Below, one piece after another: positions 63,292 through 64,000 of a stretch of 64,000 bases of DNA. The notes under the pieces were generated by a model. That model did not search any database and had not been told where the DNA came from. It saw nothing but the letters and a program-made list of their open reading frames with translations. Within the stretch, counting starts at the first letter, position 1. The number at the start of each line of letters is the position of its first letter. Made by a program: the position numbers and the translations under genes. Source of the stretch: Porphyra umbilicalis (Eukaryota; Rhodophyta; Bangiophyceae; Bangiales; Bangiaceae); the NCBI GenBank assembly GCA_002049455.2, contig KV918774.1, positions 1-64,000 of the forward strand, read 5' to 3'.

Positions 63292-64000
63292 TGATCCCAG
63301 GATCTAAAACAACATGCAAACGTTTGCATCTCAAAACAGCTGAGAAGCTCTGAGAGCGCTCGCTGCGCGTTGCTGCGGCCGTGCGTCCAGAACGTGTCCC
63401 AGGCAACAGAAGGGAATGCCTCGGCCAGTGCGTTTACTGCTTCGCTATTGCAATACCATGGCCAGGCATGGGATGTCGGTGGTGATGACGACACGCACGG
63501 CCACCCCCCCAGGATGCTGTGCGGCACCCCCTGCACAAAAGTGATCCATCCCCCCCCCCCTCCCGATGCTCTGAGCCACACCTTCCGACCGCCGTGTCAG
63601 CCGTGATGCACGTGTCGCGGCCGTATTGCACCTGTCCCGCCCGCCTGCCACGCCCCCCTCCCAAAGCCCCCCCCCCCGCCCCCCCCCGCTGCTCCCCTCT
63701 TCTCCCTCTGCTCCCCCGCTTCCATCCCTCTACTCTTCTCTCCCCTTCTTCCGCGTTACGCCCATGGGGGGCCGGTGGCGGGAACGGGCACCACCCCCTG
63801 CGCCGTCGCACCGCGCTGCGCCACCCGCCCCGGTGCGGCCCCCGCCCCCACATTGCCTCCCCCCTGCCCAATCCGCCACCTTCCTCCCCTTTTCCTGTCC
63901 CAGGCCCCCTTGCGCGCTCCCTCTTCACCCCGGGGGTTGGCGGTAGCAGCGGGCACCGCGCCCCGCCGCGCCGCGCCGTGGCTCTCCCGACGCGGCGCAG
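63292..64000. other. Low-complexity C-rich end of the window, no gene supported
   Basis: Runs of C (63550-63560, 63669-63688) and GC-rich sequence with overlapping Pro/Arg/Gly ORFs. No motif or splice support. Confidence 0.5.

Overview
This window is GC-rich eukaryotic nuclear DNA made almost entirely of transposable elements inserted into one another. There are no bacterial operons, rRNAs or CRISPR arrays. Spliceosomal GT-AG introns, Ty3/gypsy and Ty1/copia polyproteins, PIF/Harbinger and Tc1-like transposases and 8-bp hAT target-site duplications (TSDs) all point to a eukaryote. The very high GC, short introns and element mix suggest an alga, perhaps a bangiophyte red alga of the Porphyra/Pyropia type. 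That assignment is inference only.

Left part (about 1-37,350). The oldest layer is a minus-strand gypsy retrotransposon. Its 5' leader is near 37.3 kb, gag at 36.5-35.96 and 14.63-13.45 kb, zinc knuckle at 13.2 kb, protease at 12.9-12.67 kb and 7.6 kb, RT at 7.3-6.1 kb, and RNase H, integrase and a chromodomain-like tail at 6.1-3.94 kb. A broken plus-strand ORF (942-3806) lies beyond its 3' side. Into these sequences have inserted: a 306-bp TRIM (1797-2102); two non-autonomous hAT elements (2918-3717 and 11907-12661); a 4.3-kb non-autonomous Harbinger (H1, 7600-11854); and a coding Harbinger (H3, 14630-35956). H3 contains a complete copia element (14937-25842), and the copia right LTR contains a second non-autonomous Harbinger (H2, 20528-25518). 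This is a four-level nest. Most boundaries have a matching TSD, and removing the inserts restores reading frames or LTR length.

Middle (37.35-50.3 kb). Two partial Harbinger ends are followed by sequence with a fold-back MITE, a two-exon hypothetical gene (41368-42010, minus) and a probable 7-kb Tc1-like element (42841-49883). The last carries a DDE transposase, a four-exon cysteine-rich gene of unknown function and a 7-unit satellite with G-runs.

Right part (50.3-64 kb). A second coding Harbinger family (H4, 50313-59189) has a SANT/Myb-like gene, a transposase with stop codons and several GC-rich tandem arrays. It abuts the end of another family-1 Harbinger (H5, from 59193). H5 is split by a CACTG-type insertion, and a TA-flanked MITE and low-complexity DNA follow.

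How the parts work together. H3 and H4 each encode the two proteins expected of PIF/Harbinger, a DDE transposase and a Myb/SANT protein, in convergent orientation. H1, H2 and the partial copies keep only the ends and would have depended on those proteins. The ends carry dense CAACGG/GTTGGC motifs, including a perfect 71-bp palindrome, which are plausible binding sites for the Myb-like protein. The copia and the TRIM share LTR termini and the same unusual primer-binding site, complementary to the anticodon arm of initiator tRNA-Met, so the copia family is the likely driver of the TRIM. Almost every large coding region has at least one nonsense codon or frameshift, so most elements here are dead copies.
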